Shown here: positions 35,506 to 44,800 of the stretch, in pieces
Layout of the letters: every line of letters starts with the position of its first letter
Position numbering within the stretch: position 1 is the first letter of the stretch
Source: Phormidium tanganyikae FI6-MK23
GTDB taxonomy: Bacteria; Cyanobacteriota; Cyanobacteriia; Leptolyngbyales; Leptolyngbyaceae
Direction: 5' to 3'
NCBI GenBank assembly: GCA_019359175.1
Contig: JAHHHU010000009.1
Coordinates: 119,873-183,872, forward strand
Length of the DNA stretch: 64,000 nucleotides
Position numbers and translations under genes: made by a program
Notes under the pieces: generated by a model
Told to the model about the DNA's origin: nothing
Seen by the model: only the letters and a program-made list of their open reading frames with translations
The model's database searches: none

Positions 35506-35689
35506 AACGCTTAGAGAATTAAGGTCGCAGTCTCGTAGGGTAGCAAAATTTTGTCACCGCTGCCCTTAAATTGACGCAAACCGATACGCTTTGCTCCTGA
35601 ATGAGATCGTTTCAATAAGCAACGCTAATATCTGCCTATTGATGAACCGAATTCGATCGAGCGATAGAGGAAGCATTCAATCTCACGGC

Positions 35690-35812
35690 GGGCACGTCAA
35701 GCAAAACCATACCGTATGCTTTAGGCATAAGGTTAAAACACAGGTTTATCACCTTTATACCGAAACCAATTATGTCAAACTGGGGAGCGCCTAAGCTCCC
35801 CTTGTTATTTTT
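35690..35812 (+). ncRNA. Candidate small RNA ending in an intrinsic terminator
   Basis: Three short hairpins follow each other: TATGC/GCATA (35715-35729), AAGGT/ACCTT (35729-35755) and the GC-rich GGGGAGC/GCTCCCC (35782-35801), which is followed by TTGTTATTTTT. There is no gene upstream on the plus strand that would need a terminator, since the ABC operon runs the other way. An independent short transcript is the simplest reading. The 5' end is a guess. Confidence 0.4.
35782..35812 (+). terminator. Intrinsic terminator without an upstream protein gene
   Basis: GGGGAGC at 35782-35788 pairs with GCTCCCC at 35795-35801, with a 6-base loop and a T-rich tail. It supports a short RNA transcribed from this intergenic region. 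Confidence 0.65.
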
Positions 35813-36069
35813 AAACTGTTCTTTTCAAAACCATGGAATTCACGGAGATCGTATTGTTGAAGCGTTCGTAAGGAAGCAACTAGAATTGCGTAAACATCCG
35901 GTCTGAATATTTAAGCTTGTGTAAAATAACGCAGCTACCTCTAGAAAATGCTACGGAATTCTGTTAGAAATACTTAGCTTTCTTACAGTTAGTTTGACAA
36001 TTCTGCAAATTGACAGGATTGCGGGGGCATCGACCAAATTATCTCCGTCTTACTGTAAGGTCTCCTTGT

Positions 36070-37167
36070 ATGAAAATTTATTCGCGTGGCTTCCGGAACC
36101 CCCCTAAGCCGCACTCTGACTCAGCTCATTCCTCGGATTTGGCTGAAGATCAATCTGCGTTTTGCCTTGCAGATACGGCAGAGATCGCGCAAAAACAGTC
36201 TTTATCGAAGCGAATTTCCTTTGCTCGATTAACGCTGGCTATCACGAGCGGCTGGCTCGCTAGCAGTGTTGCGCTTCCAGTTCATGCCGCCACTCTACTT
36301 AACAATTCAGGTATTCAATTTGATCAAGATACAGAGATCGAATCTAACTTTGTAGAGTCTCACGGAGCTTATCAATCAACTTTCGGGGTGATTAATCTCA
36401 ATACCAAAGAGAAAACGCCCTTGCTGGTTGAAACTAAAGGCTCAGATAGTGCTGAATCCATCTTTAAGCCTTCTTCTCGTCGCAGCCATCTTGGAATGCC
36501 TACTGACTTTAAAGGAACGCCAGGAGACGCAGTCACAAACCCAAAAGCGCAGTATAAATTTAAGGCAAATCAGCGATATGTGCTGTACCTAGAATCGAGC
36601 TATAACGGGCGTGCCACGGGTGTCGTCTACTCGACGAACGTTCTCAATCCCAATCGAGAACAGCAAGTGCAATTTGCCGGGGGAGCGACTGACCTCTGTA
36701 CGAGTGGGATTACGGTGGGTTGGGATGATACTGGCTCGAAGCTCGTGCGGAATCGCCAACAGCAAGACCGCGATTTTGATGACTTTATTGTGCAGATGAA
36801 GAGTATGAGCTGCGGCCTGGGCGGCGGCGAACCTCCTACGGTACAGGCAGAAGCTCCACCCGCGCCGACTGTAGGCGCTCTCCCTCCGTCTAATGGTCAA
36901 AGAGGCAGCTTACTCTGGGCGCTCCCGTTTGCAGCGCTCCCCTTCCTGTTGGGTGAAGACAGCAACAATAGTAGCGGCGTGAGTAACGGCAAAGTCAGCA
37001 GCGGGGGAAGCGGGGGAGGCAGCATTGTTCCGCCTCCGCCACCTGCAAGCTGTCCGATCGGGCAAAATTGTAAGGCAGTGCCAGAACCCCTGACGATTTT
37101 GGGCTCAGGAAGCGCGATCGCAATGGCAGCGCTAATGGAACGACGGAGAAAACGTAAACGTAAATAA
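36070..37167 (+). CDS. PEP-CTERM exported protein
   Basis: The 365-aa protein starts at ATG 36070. A long polar N-terminus precedes the signal helix (about 70-94: RISFARLTLAITSGWLASSV, cut after VHA). The mature part is a beta-rich domain of unknown type with DUF4114-like segments (RYVLYLESSYNGRATGV, GWDDTGS, DRDFDDFIVQM). A low-complexity Gly/Ser/Pro stretch follows. The C-terminus is a textbook sorting signal: VPEPLTILGSGSAIAMAALM then RRRKRKRK. Such proteins are processed by exosortase, and the matching cyanoexosortase gene lies 0.7 kb away on the opposite strand. The extended N-terminal region is unusual and an alternative internal start cannot be excluded. Confidence 0.85.
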   Translation: MKIYSRGFRNPPKPHSDSAHSSDLAEDQSAFCLADTAEIAQKQSLSKRISFARLTLAITSGWLASSVALPVHAATLLNNSGIQFDQDTEIESNFVESHGAYQSTFGVINLNTKEKTPLLVETKGSDSAESIFKPSSRRSHLGMPTDFKGTPGDAVTNPKAQYKFKANQRYVLYLESSYNGRATGVVYSTNVLNPNREQQVQFAGGATDLCTSGITVGWDDTGSKLVRNRQQQDRDFDDFIVQMKSMSCGLGGGEPPTVQAEAPPAPTVGALPPSNGQRGSLLWALPFAALPFLLGEDSNNSSGVSNGKVSSGGSGGGSIVPPPPPASCPIGQNCKAVPEPLTILGSGSAIAMAALMERRRKRKRK

Positions 37168-37210
37168 AGAACGCGATCGCGAGATGCACTTCCTGGCTCT
37201 CGCGATTTTC

Positions 37211-37894
37211 TTAGGATTCGGGTGGATAGTTGTTGTTCCACCATTGCACCCATTCGATCCAGGCTTGTTCTAGCTCTTGTTGAGTTGTAGAAGGGGAAGC
37301 GGGATCGATTGGAGTCGAAATTCTTGTCCAGAGGCAGCGCAAATCTCTGAGCCGTTTTTGTCCTAGGAACCACGGGAGCGATCGCGCAATTAGGGCATCA
37401 GGGCGATTCTGGGCGCTACGAAATTCGCCAGTGGTAATCGTGGTTTCGCGCGTTGTGGGGATGCAGGCGGTGATGAAGAGTCGGTTCGATCGCTGATAGG
37501 TCGCGTGCGCTCCCACACTCGATCGAGCCGGGGTGAAATTAATGCGATCGTTCCGAATCGTCGATTCTTTCAGAATGTCGGAGACGGACGAGTAATCGCG
37601 AAAATACCGCATTTCAATTTCTAGGGGTTTGCCGTTGCGGAGATAGCGGTAGGATTGACCTGCGATCGTCAGATCGTCGATGCTGGTCGCAAGTGAAGGC
37701 GTGTAGAGTTTTTGCAGCCCGATCGGAGTGGCTTGAACAAATTGCCAGCGTGATAGGGGGACAGATGCCGGAAAGGGGTAGCTTGGTGGCAGCGGTTTTT
37801 GGGCGGGCGTGACTGCAAGCTTGAGCAATACTAGACTACTACTTACGAATGCGGTGGCTAGCCAGAAATTGCGAACTTTCTCCCAGGTTTTCAT
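37211..37894 (-). CDS. Cyanoexosortase A system-associated protein
   Basis: The 227-aa protein has one N-terminal membrane helix (FWLATAFVSSSLVLLKLAV) and a soluble domain facing outward. It is the expected accessory protein encoded directly after cyanoexosortase A. The ATG at 37894 overlaps the exosortase stop by 4 bp. In other exosortase systems an EpsI-type partner has a comparable one-helix layout; this one probably works beside the exosortase in surface-protein processing or polysaccharide export. Conserved features include SIDDLTIAGQSYRYLRNGKP and the C-terminal WIEWVQWWNN. Confidence 0.85.
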   Translation of the reverse strand: MKTWEKVRNFWLATAFVSSSLVLLKLAVTPAQKPLPPSYPFPASVPLSRWQFVQATPIGLQKLYTPSLATSIDDLTIAGQSYRYLRNGKPLEIEMRYFRDYSSVSDILKESTIRNDRINFTPARSSVGAHATYQRSNRLFITACIPTTRETTITTGEFRSAQNRPDALIARSLPWFLGQKRLRDLRCLWTRISTPIDPASPSTTQQELEQAWIEWVQWWNNNYPPES

Positions 37895-38721
37895 GCTTGT
37901 ACCTCTTCTTCTTCTCGATCGGCTTGTTCGAGCAGCACGTAGCAGAGTAAGCCAAAGATCGAAACGGAAATCATTGAAAAAATCAGTGATCCAGTGCCCA
38001 GATGCCAGTAGTCAAAGGCTTCTCGATTGTTTCGCGCGACGAGGATTGCCATGAGTGCGACTCGGATACTGTTGGCGACAAAAGCGATTAGCATTCCTGC
38101 GATCGGCACAATCAGAGATCGTAGCCGACCGATCGGAAACAGCAGCACAAACAGAATTCCCAACGATAAATGTTGCCAAATTAGCACAATCCCGGAGCAA
38201 CCTGGATACACTTCAACACTTCCGGTCGGCATATGCAGCATGACTCCGACTTGTGTGACGCGAAAGCCAGAATACCAAAGCAAACTGCCACTTAGCTCTG
38301 CGGTGAATGGAGAGATATCAAACTGTGAGAGCAGCGTAGTAGTCGGGATCGTCATGAGGGCGAGGGTGAGGAGTTCGTGCCAGTATCGTTTGAGATCGAA
38401 GCCAGAGGCGAGTAGGGCAACACTTAGCCCAGAAAGCAGCGGCACGAATCGCATAAACGAGTCGTATTCTGATACCGCAAGACTTCTGAGTAATATCCAA
38501 GCGATGCAGACAATCCCGATCGCACTTGGAATCGGACTGCTCTTGAAGGTGAGATCCTGCCGTCTGCGCCAGATCATGAACCAAGCGGCAGCCCAGCAGA
38601 TCAACGAAGCTTCTAGAAATTGCCCTTGATGATCTGTTCTCCAAATCAATTGGAAATGAATCGCGGTGAGAGCAACAGCGATCGCGAGGAGTAGATAGCG
38701 AGTGTTAAAGAACCCTTTCAT
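37891..38721 (-). CDS. crtA: Cyanoexosortase A
   Basis: This 276-aa polytopic membrane protease/transpeptidase has about eight helices. The three catalytic residues of exosortases are visible: C175 in YPGCSGI, R220 in NSIRVALM and H240 in YWHLGTGS. It is predicted to cut PEP-CTERM proteins at their C-terminal signal, here most obviously the product of 36070. The symbol crtA follows the cyanoexosortase family name and has nothing to do with carotenoid crtA. ATG 38721 is preferred over one six codons upstream. It forms an operon with the accessory gene (4-bp overlap). Confidence 0.93.
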   Translation of the reverse strand: MKGFFNTRYLLLAIAVALTAIHFQLIWRTDHQGQFLEASLICWAAAWFMIWRRRQDLTFKSSPIPSAIGIVCIAWILLRSLAVSEYDSFMRFVPLLSGLSVALLASGFDLKRYWHELLTLALMTIPTTTLLSQFDISPFTAELSGSLLWYSGFRVTQVGVMLHMPTGSVEVYPGCSGIVLIWQHLSLGILFVLLFPIGRLRSLIVPIAGMLIAFVANSIRVALMAILVARNNREAFDYWHLGTGSLIFSMISVSIFGLLCYVLLEQADREEEEVQA

Positions 38722-38807
38722 GCGGGATGACGTGATCAAAATAATGCAAAAAGTTAGGGCTTACATTACTTAGTTTTGCGTGTAATTTCGAGCCGCTCAG
38801 GATAGAT

Positions 38808-39017
38808 TTATTCGGAATTATCTTGCTTTACATATTGTTTTTGAAGGGCGAGAACGGCGGCTTGAGTGCGATCGCGGACTTTTAGTTTATGAAAAATGGC
38901 ATGTACATGGACTCGCACGGTTCCGGATGTGATACGAACATAGTCTTGTATGCAGGGGTAATGTTGCCGAATTCTGAGCGATCGAGCGGGTTTTAGAGAT
39001 TGTGCTTCTATCGTCAT
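38808..39017 (-). pseudogene. LuxR/NarL-type regulator, C-terminal HTH fragment
   Basis: The last 45 residues (SGTVRVHVHAIFHKLKVRDR then TQAAVLALQ) are the recognition helix and final helix of a NarL/FixJ-type DNA-binding domain. The part before (ARSLRIRQHYPCIQDYVRI) is too short and wrongly spaced for the first helices. The receiver domain is absent. It is therefore the tail end of a response regulator left at the border of the rearranged region. Confidence 0.65.
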
Positions 39018-39070
39018 TTTGCGATCATAAGCGTACAGCTTCATCGATGAAACTAGGAGGACGGGTCAGG

Positions 39071-39430
39071 ATGTCGATCGCTACCAAACAAAAGCTCACC
39101 TTTGATCAGTTTCTTGAGCAATATCCTGAAGATGGGCGGTACGAATTAATTGATGGTGAGTTTGTGAGGATTTTAGCCACAAGACAGTACCAAGATGTTG
39201 CTGATTTTATTGCTGATGCAATGAAAGATGAAGTAAAACTCCGTCAGTTGAAGTACAAAGTTTCTGCCCGGATTGTTTTAGCAACACAAACGAAAGCGGG
39301 CAAAGAGCAGGGACGCACCCCAGATGTTAGCGTGGTTGCTCTAGAAATGTGGCGTTCTAATCGGCTTGCTTATTCCCCTTTGCAAGAACCGATTCAATTG
39401 GCGGGTATTGTCAACTTAACCCAAAGGTAG
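39071..39430 (+). pseudogene. Uma2-family (DUF820) protein, truncated by IS6 element
   Basis: From ATG 39071 the frame begins MSIATKQKLTFDQFLEQYPE, with DGRYELIDGEFVRI, the typical start of Uma2 restriction-endonuclease-like proteins. It runs to TPDVSVVALEMWR and QEPIQLA, then the frame enters the IS6 left end at 39404 and stops after GIVNLTQR. The catalytic D-x-n-E-x-K core that should follow (around VEVTS) is missing. I do not find the 3' half after the element at 40262 or after 46309, so a deletion or rearrangement accompanied insertion. Confidence 0.8.
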
Positions 39431-39471
39431 AATAACCGTACTGATTCCACTCGGTTTACGATTCCTTGCCC

Positions 39472-40212
39472 ATGTACTCCCGTCATCGATTCCCGTCCGA
39501 AATCATCAGCTACTGTGTCTGGCTCTACTACACGTTTCCGTTGAGCTACCAGGCCATCGAGAAGATGATGCTATATCGCGGGATCGAAGTGACTTATGAA
39601 ACATATCGGGAGTGGTGTCAGAAATTCGGACAGCAGTACGCCAATCAGCTTCGTCGCAAACGCGCGTTCATCACAGATAAATGGCATTTGGATGAAGTGG
39701 TGGTGACGATCAAAAAGCAGCAATATTATTTGTGGTGGGCAGTAGATTCAGAGGGGAATGTGCTGGAGGTCTTGTTGCAACGACATCGGGACACAGAGGC
39801 AGCCAAGCGATTCTTTCGCAAACTGCTGAAAAAACAAGGCTTCGTGCCACGGGTGAGCACGTACTCGTGTAGCGCAGCTATCGTGACGGATAAACTCAAA
39901 AGCTACGAAGCGGCGAAGAAACAAGTGATGAAGAACGTGGAGCATCGAACTCACAAGGGATTGAACAATCGAGCCGAGAACTCCCATCAACCGACACGAG
40001 TGCGAGAACGACGAATGCGACGATTCAAATCGTTGGGCAAGCCCAACGATTTGAATCGTCGCATTTGGACCAATTCGAGGCCACTTCCACCCGAAACAAC
40101 ACCAACTGACTGCACCCCGATATCGCCAGGAACTGCGCCAACGATTTCAAGATTGGCAAGAAGTCGCTTGCTTGAAAACTGCTGCGTAAAATTGAGCGAA
40201 CCTGATGATTGA
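39472..40212 (+). pseudogene. IS6-family transposase, frameshifted at the C-terminus
   Basis: The start is ATG 39472 (MYSRHRFPSEIISYCVWLYY). The DDE residues are in WHLDEV, IVTDKLKSY and NNRAENSHQP. Two lesions are visible. First, eight extra residues (STYSCSAA, 39856-39879) sit directly before the second catalytic Asp, where the family normally reads PRVIVTD. Second, after RRMRRFKS the frame goes astray. The normal C-terminus (GPIRGHFHPKQHQLTAPRYR onward, ending LKTAA) continues in a different frame to TAA near 40188. The shift coincides with a perfect palindrome at 40014-40065. The product is probably inactive. Confidence 0.85.
40014..40065. repeat. Perfect palindrome, 25-bp arms, 2-base centre
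   Basis: Bases 40014-40038 are the exact reverse complement of 40041-40065, with AA between. The inner part reads CGTTGGGC-AA-GCCCAACG. It lies inside the transposase gene at the point where the reading frame leaves the family consensus. Confidence 0.95.
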
Positions 40213-40261
40213 GGGATCGTTGTGCTTAATTTTGAATATCTCCGCTTAAGTTGACAATACC

Positions 40262-40448
40262 TCTAGCTGCCAACGTTCGAGGCGTAGTGTTTGAGGGTTG
40301 GGCAGAAAATGTTGGAGGAGTTTCACGACCTCTAGAACTCTGAAAAAGCGAATAGTTTCATTATGACGCAAGATCACCAAAAGCTTGGAAGAACCAAATG
40401 TGCTTGACACTTGATAAATGACCTTTTTTCGCTCGAATCGTTGCCATA
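40262..40448 (-). pseudogene. Unidentified gene remnant cut by the IS6 right end
   Basis: On the minus strand, 18 bp after the stop of the kinase at 40466, an ATG at 40448 with an upstream GAAAGGGG site opens MATIRAKKGHLSSVKHIWFF followed by QAFGD. One frame shift then gives RHNETIRFFRVLEVVKLLQH and NPQTLRLERWQL, running into the IS6 end at 40261. It looks like the 5' part of a third gene of the kinase operon that lost its 3' end to the element. I do not recognise the family, and the frameshift makes this tentative. Confidence 0.35.
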
Positions 40449-40465
40449 CCCCTTTCTCACTTTAC

Positions 40466-41770
40466 CTAAGCAGCCTGACACACAGCTTGCTGCAGCGGGA
40501 TTTCGATGACAAACTCAGCCCCTTGCCCGAAGGTGGACTGACAGGAAATCTTGCCCCCATGTTTTTCTGTGACAATCTGATGACTGATTGAGAGACCCAA
40601 GCCCGTACCTTTGCCGATCTGTTTCGTGGTGAAGAACGGCTCAAATAGTTTGGAGCAAACCGTTTTCTCAATGCCAGGACCGTTGTCGGCAATGCGAATC
40701 GAGACCGCTTGATGGGGTAATAAATCAGTACAAATGGTAATCGTGCTAGGTTTTGCTTGGATCTCATCGAAGTGGCGCTGCTGATCCTGTTCTTCTAGGG
40801 CATCAATCGCATTGCTTAGTAGATTCATAAACACCTGATTTAGTTGACTCGGATAACACTCGATCTCCGGCAGTTGCCCGTAGTTTCGCACCAGCCGAAT
40901 CCCGGGATGATCGGGTCTCGCTCTCAGGCGATGTTGCAAAATCAACAGGGTACTTTCGATGCCTTCGTGAATATTGACGGCTTTGCAGCCATCCCCCTCT
41001 AAGCGCGAGAAGTTGCGAAGCGAGAGCACCAGTTGCCGAATGCGGTCGCTGCCCAGTTTCATGGAATGAATCAGCTTCGGCAGGTCGGCTTCGAGATACT
41101 CCATATTCACCTGCTCCATCCAGGTTTGAATTCTGGGGTCGGGTTGAGGGTAGCATTCTCGGTACAGATGAAGACATGTCATCAGATCCTCAACATGTTC
41201 TTCGGCAGGGATGAGGTTGCCGTGAATAAAATTCACCGGATTGTTGATCTCGTGTGCAATACCCGCAATCAGTTGACCGAGGGATGTCATTTTTTCACTT
41301 TGCACCAGATGCACTTGGGTTTGCTTTAAATGATTCAACGCCTGAGAAAGCTCGACCGTGCGTTGTTCGAGTGCTTTCTGGCTATTGCTAAGTTGCAGAT
41401 GGACGCGAATCCGCGCTAATGTCTCTTCGTGTTGGATCGGTTTGGTAATGTAATCAACCGCACCCAAGCTCAACCCTTTGACCTTATCAATCGAGTCAGA
41501 AAGCGCGGTCATGAAAATGACGGGAATATCACAAGTAGTGGGGCCTGCTTTGAGTCGCCGACAAGTTTCAAACCCGTCAATTCCTGGCATCATCACATCC
41601 AGCAGAATGATGTCGGGATGGTAGGACTGAAGGCGTTGCAGCGCTGCTTCGCCACTTTTCGCGATCGCAACTCGATAGCCGATCTCCGTCAATACATCAA
41701 ACAAGACTTGAATGTTAGTGGGATTATCATCCACGACCAGAATGGTTTCCGTTGCGGTTTCAGTGAACAT
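40466..41770 (-). CDS. REC-histidine kinase (response regulator fused to kinase)
   Basis: The 434-aa cytoplasmic protein has an N-terminal receiver (VVDDNPTNIQ, IILLDVMMPGIDG, FMTAL, YITKPI) and a short coiled coil. HisKA follows with H173 in IAHEINNPVNF, and the HATPase has FMNLLSNAIDAL, DNGPGIE and GTGLGLSIS. The HEINNP form is typical of HisKA kinases that take phosphate relay input from an N-terminal receiver. It starts 31 bp downstream of the 1251-aa hybrid kinase, so the two form one operon and a likely phosphorelay: hybrid kinase receiver, then this receiver-kinase. No DNA-binding output is next to them. Confidence 0.92.
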   Translation of the reverse strand: MFTETATETILVVDDNPTNIQVLFDVLTEIGYRVAIAKSGEAALQRLQSYHPDIILLDVMMPGIDGFETCRRLKAGPTTCDIPVIFMTALSDSIDKVKGLSLGAVDYITKPIQHEETLARIRVHLQLSNSQKALEQRTVELSQALNHLKQTQVHLVQSEKMTSLGQLIAGIAHEINNPVNFIHGNLIPAEEHVEDLMTCLHLYRECYPQPDPRIQTWMEQVNMEYLEADLPKLIHSMKLGSDRIRQLVLSLRNFSRLEGDGCKAVNIHEGIESTLLILQHRLRARPDHPGIRLVRNYGQLPEIECYPSQLNQVFMNLLSNAIDALEEQDQQRHFDEIQAKPSTITICTDLLPHQAVSIRIADNGPGIEKTVCSKLFEPFFTTKQIGKGTGLGLSISHQIVTEKHGGKISCQSTFGQGAEFVIEIPLQQAVCQAA

Positions 41771-41801
41771 CGGTGCTCTCCTTCAAAGTGAATGTCAGAC
41801 A

Positions 41802-44800
41802 CTAAACATGCGGTTCCAGCAAATCGAGAATGGCTTCGTCATCAAACTTCTGGCTGAGTTCCAGCACTTTGTTGGCAAAGGCAGCGTATTGCGGATTGAT
41901 TTGCTTGAGGTGGTTGGCTTCTTGCTGCAAGTCGCTCATGAACCCGTCTTTGGCCGCTTGGTAGAGGGTTGCAAGTTCCTCCGAAGACGGCACCACGAAA
42001 TCTGCCAGATTGGATACAGGCATTGAGGGTTCAGCCTCTGCTGAGGCTTCGTAAATCCATTGCAACTCCAGGTGACGTTGCAACTCACCCAGTAATCCCG
42101 TGAACTCGATCGGCTTTGGGAAAAAGCTATTGCAGCCTGCATCCATTGCTTCTTGCAGATCCACCTGCGATAGGCTAGCAGGAGAAGCAATAATCGGGGT
42201 TTGAACAAAATTGGATAGTTGGCGCAACCGGCGCGTCATTTCTAGCCCCGTCATGTTGGACATCATCACATCGGTGATGATCAAATCCGGGCGCACTTTC
42301 AGGGCTGTGTCGAGCCCCGTTTGCCCATCATCTGCTTCCGCAACCTGAAAGCCCAGCGGAGCTAGCATTTCCATTAAGACAGCCCGGTTTTCTAAGCGAT
42401 CGTCAATCACCAAAATCTTGCGCCGTTTGCCCTGGTAGCCAATCACTTTTTGGTCAGCAGTGGCAGTCTGGGAAAGCCAATCGGTTGCAGCAGGCAAATC
42501 GAGCTCGAACCAGAAGGTACTACCCTTGCCAAGGGTGCTGTTGACCTGAATCGTGCTGCCCATCATTTGGACAATTTGTTGGCTGATTGCCAGTCCTAGC
42601 CCAGTGCCTTCGCTATTCCGGTCTCGCTTGCCCGCTTGTTCAAAGGGCCGGAAAATCGTGGCTAGTTTTTCTGCGGGAATGCCGATGCCCGTATCTTTCA
42701 CTTGGAAGCGAACCCGATAGCTGCTATGGGATTCTGTCAGCGGATCAACAAGTTCAACGCGAAAAGTCACTGTCCCAAAGTCAGTAAACTTAACGGCATT
42801 GCTGAGCAAATTCAACAACACTTGTCGCAGACGTTTATCATCGGCACGAGCTGCTGTGGGCAGACGCGCTCCAGGTTGGTAATGGAACTCCACTCCCTTC
42901 TGTTCGGCTTTGACTCGGCAAATGTCAACAGTGGTGGTGAGGAAGTTTGCGAGGTGGAAATCCTGGGGATAGAGATCCATCTTCTGCACTTCGAGTTTAG
43001 AGAGATCAAGAATGTCGTTAATCAGCGTCAGCAGATGGGAACCGCATTGATGAATGACGCTTAACCCTTTCTGTTGCTTGGAAGTCGTGGTGGGATCGCG
43101 CTGGAGGATCTGGGTATAGCCGAGGATGCCGTTGAGCGGCGTTCGCAGCTCATGATTCATGTTGGCCAGAAATTCGCTCTTTGTGCGGTTTGCAGCTTCA
43201 GCGGCTTCTTTTGCTTGTTCAAGGGCAATTTCTGCCTGCTTGCGCTCGGTGATATCGGTTGAGATACCACAAACTGCATAAGGAACTCGCTCTGGAGTCA
43301 GCAATGGAAATTTGAGAGAAAGGTAGGTATGCAGCCCATCCTCCTGCGGGACAACTTCTTCCCATTGCATTGCTGTTCCAGTTGCCAATACCGCTCGGTC
43401 GTTTGCATCAAAGATATCCGCCAGCTCTGGCTCAAACAAATCACGATTTCGCTTGCCTATGATCTCGGCTTTATCCAGATGAAACAGGGTTTCAAATTGA
43501 CGATTGACACTCATGAGTTGTCCCTGGGGATTTTTCATATAGATCACTGCAGGGGAGTTGTCGAGAATAGCTTGTAGACGCTCTTCGCTTTGGTGCAGGG
43601 CAATTTCTGCCTGTTTGCGCTGGGTAATATCGGTGTTGATTTCCATCTGAGTACAGGGTTGTCCCGTTGCATCACGCTGCAAAGTCCAACGACTCGACAC
43701 GATGATTTTGCGACCATCACGCGTGATGTGATGCAGTTCGCCTTCCCACTGCCCCTGTTGCAGAAACTCGTCTAAGACGATTTCTAGCGGTTTCGGAAAG
43801 ACGGTTTGCAGGAACGTATGAATATATTGCCCCACCACTTCCTCTCGCTTCCAACCATAGAGTTTCTCTGCCCCCTGGTTCCAGTAGACAATGCGATCAT
43901 CCATATCTCGAATGATGATACTGTCGCTGGCTAAATCCAGCATATCTAGAGTCTGCCGCAGTTGTTGCTCTGCTTGTTTGCGATCCGTGATGTCGCTGTG
44001 AGCTCCAATCCATTCTCGAATGTTGCCACTCGTGTCAACAATGGGCACAGCCCGGACACTCATGTGACGGTATTCACCATCCTGCCGCCGAATCCGATGC
44101 TCTACTTCGTACAGCGAACGCTGAGCAAGAGCGGTTGACCAAAATTGAGCGGTATGCGCTTGATCGGCAGGATGAATGGCACTTAACCATCCCCAACCTT
44201 TGTACTCCTCAAACCTTTGCCCTGTAAATGCGCTCCAGCCAAGTTGCTCTCTGACAAGTTCCCCTTCGGCGTTTGTGTCCCAGATAATTTGAGAATTCGC
44301 GGTGACGAGACACCGAAACCGTTCTTCGTTCTGTTGCAGTTTTTGTTCAGCTAACTTGCGCTCTGTTACATCGGTGCAGGTACCGACCCACTCTCGAATC
44401 CTGCCATCCTCCTCTAAAATCGGTGCACCGCACACACAGAAATGACGGTAGATGCCGTCTTTCCCTCGAATGCGGTATTCCACCTCATATAGGGTGCGAT
44501 TAGTGGTCGCCGCGGTCCAAACTTCCGCCGTGTAATCGCGATCGTCAGGATGAACGGCATCGAGCCATCCCGCTCCCTTCGCCTCTGCTTCACTTTGTCC
44601 GGTGTAAGCGATCCAGTCGGTGACATCAAAGCACAACCCTTCTGGCGTAGAAATCCAGACAATTTGTGAGGTTGTTTTCACCAGAGAGCGATAGCGCTCT
44701 TCGCTGTATTTGAGCGCCTCCTCGGCTTGTTTACGTTCATCTTCGACGCGCTTACGATCGCGGATGTCCTGGATACTACCCTGGAACCCAATGACTTCAC

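Larger units (their letters stand above)
35506..36069. other. Gene-free region with candidate small RNA
   Basis: No convincing protein frame lies in these 564 bp. They hold the promoter of the ABC operon (minus), a run of hairpins ending in a terminator (35715-35812) and the promoter of the PEP-CTERM gene. Two TTGACA boxes occur at 35994 and 36010, but no good -10 partner is visible. Confidence 0.5.
39404..40261 (+). mobile_element. IS6-family insertion sequence (858 bp), left arm of compound structure
   Basis: Terminal inverted repeats are GGTATTGTCAACTTAAC at 39404-39420 and CTTAAGTTGACAATACC at 40245-40261 (16 of 17 match). One IS6-type transposase frame fills the space, and 858 bp is a usual size for the family. 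The 8 bp on each side (AATTGGCG and TCTAGCTG) are not a direct repeat, so the flanks have been rearranged since insertion. A decayed inverted copy lies at 45714-46309. Confidence 0.9.

Noticed and set aside
35591..35794. 67-aa plus-strand frame considered as a gene
   Set aside because: No ribosome-binding site, no recognisable motif, and it covers the hairpin series that fits an RNA better.
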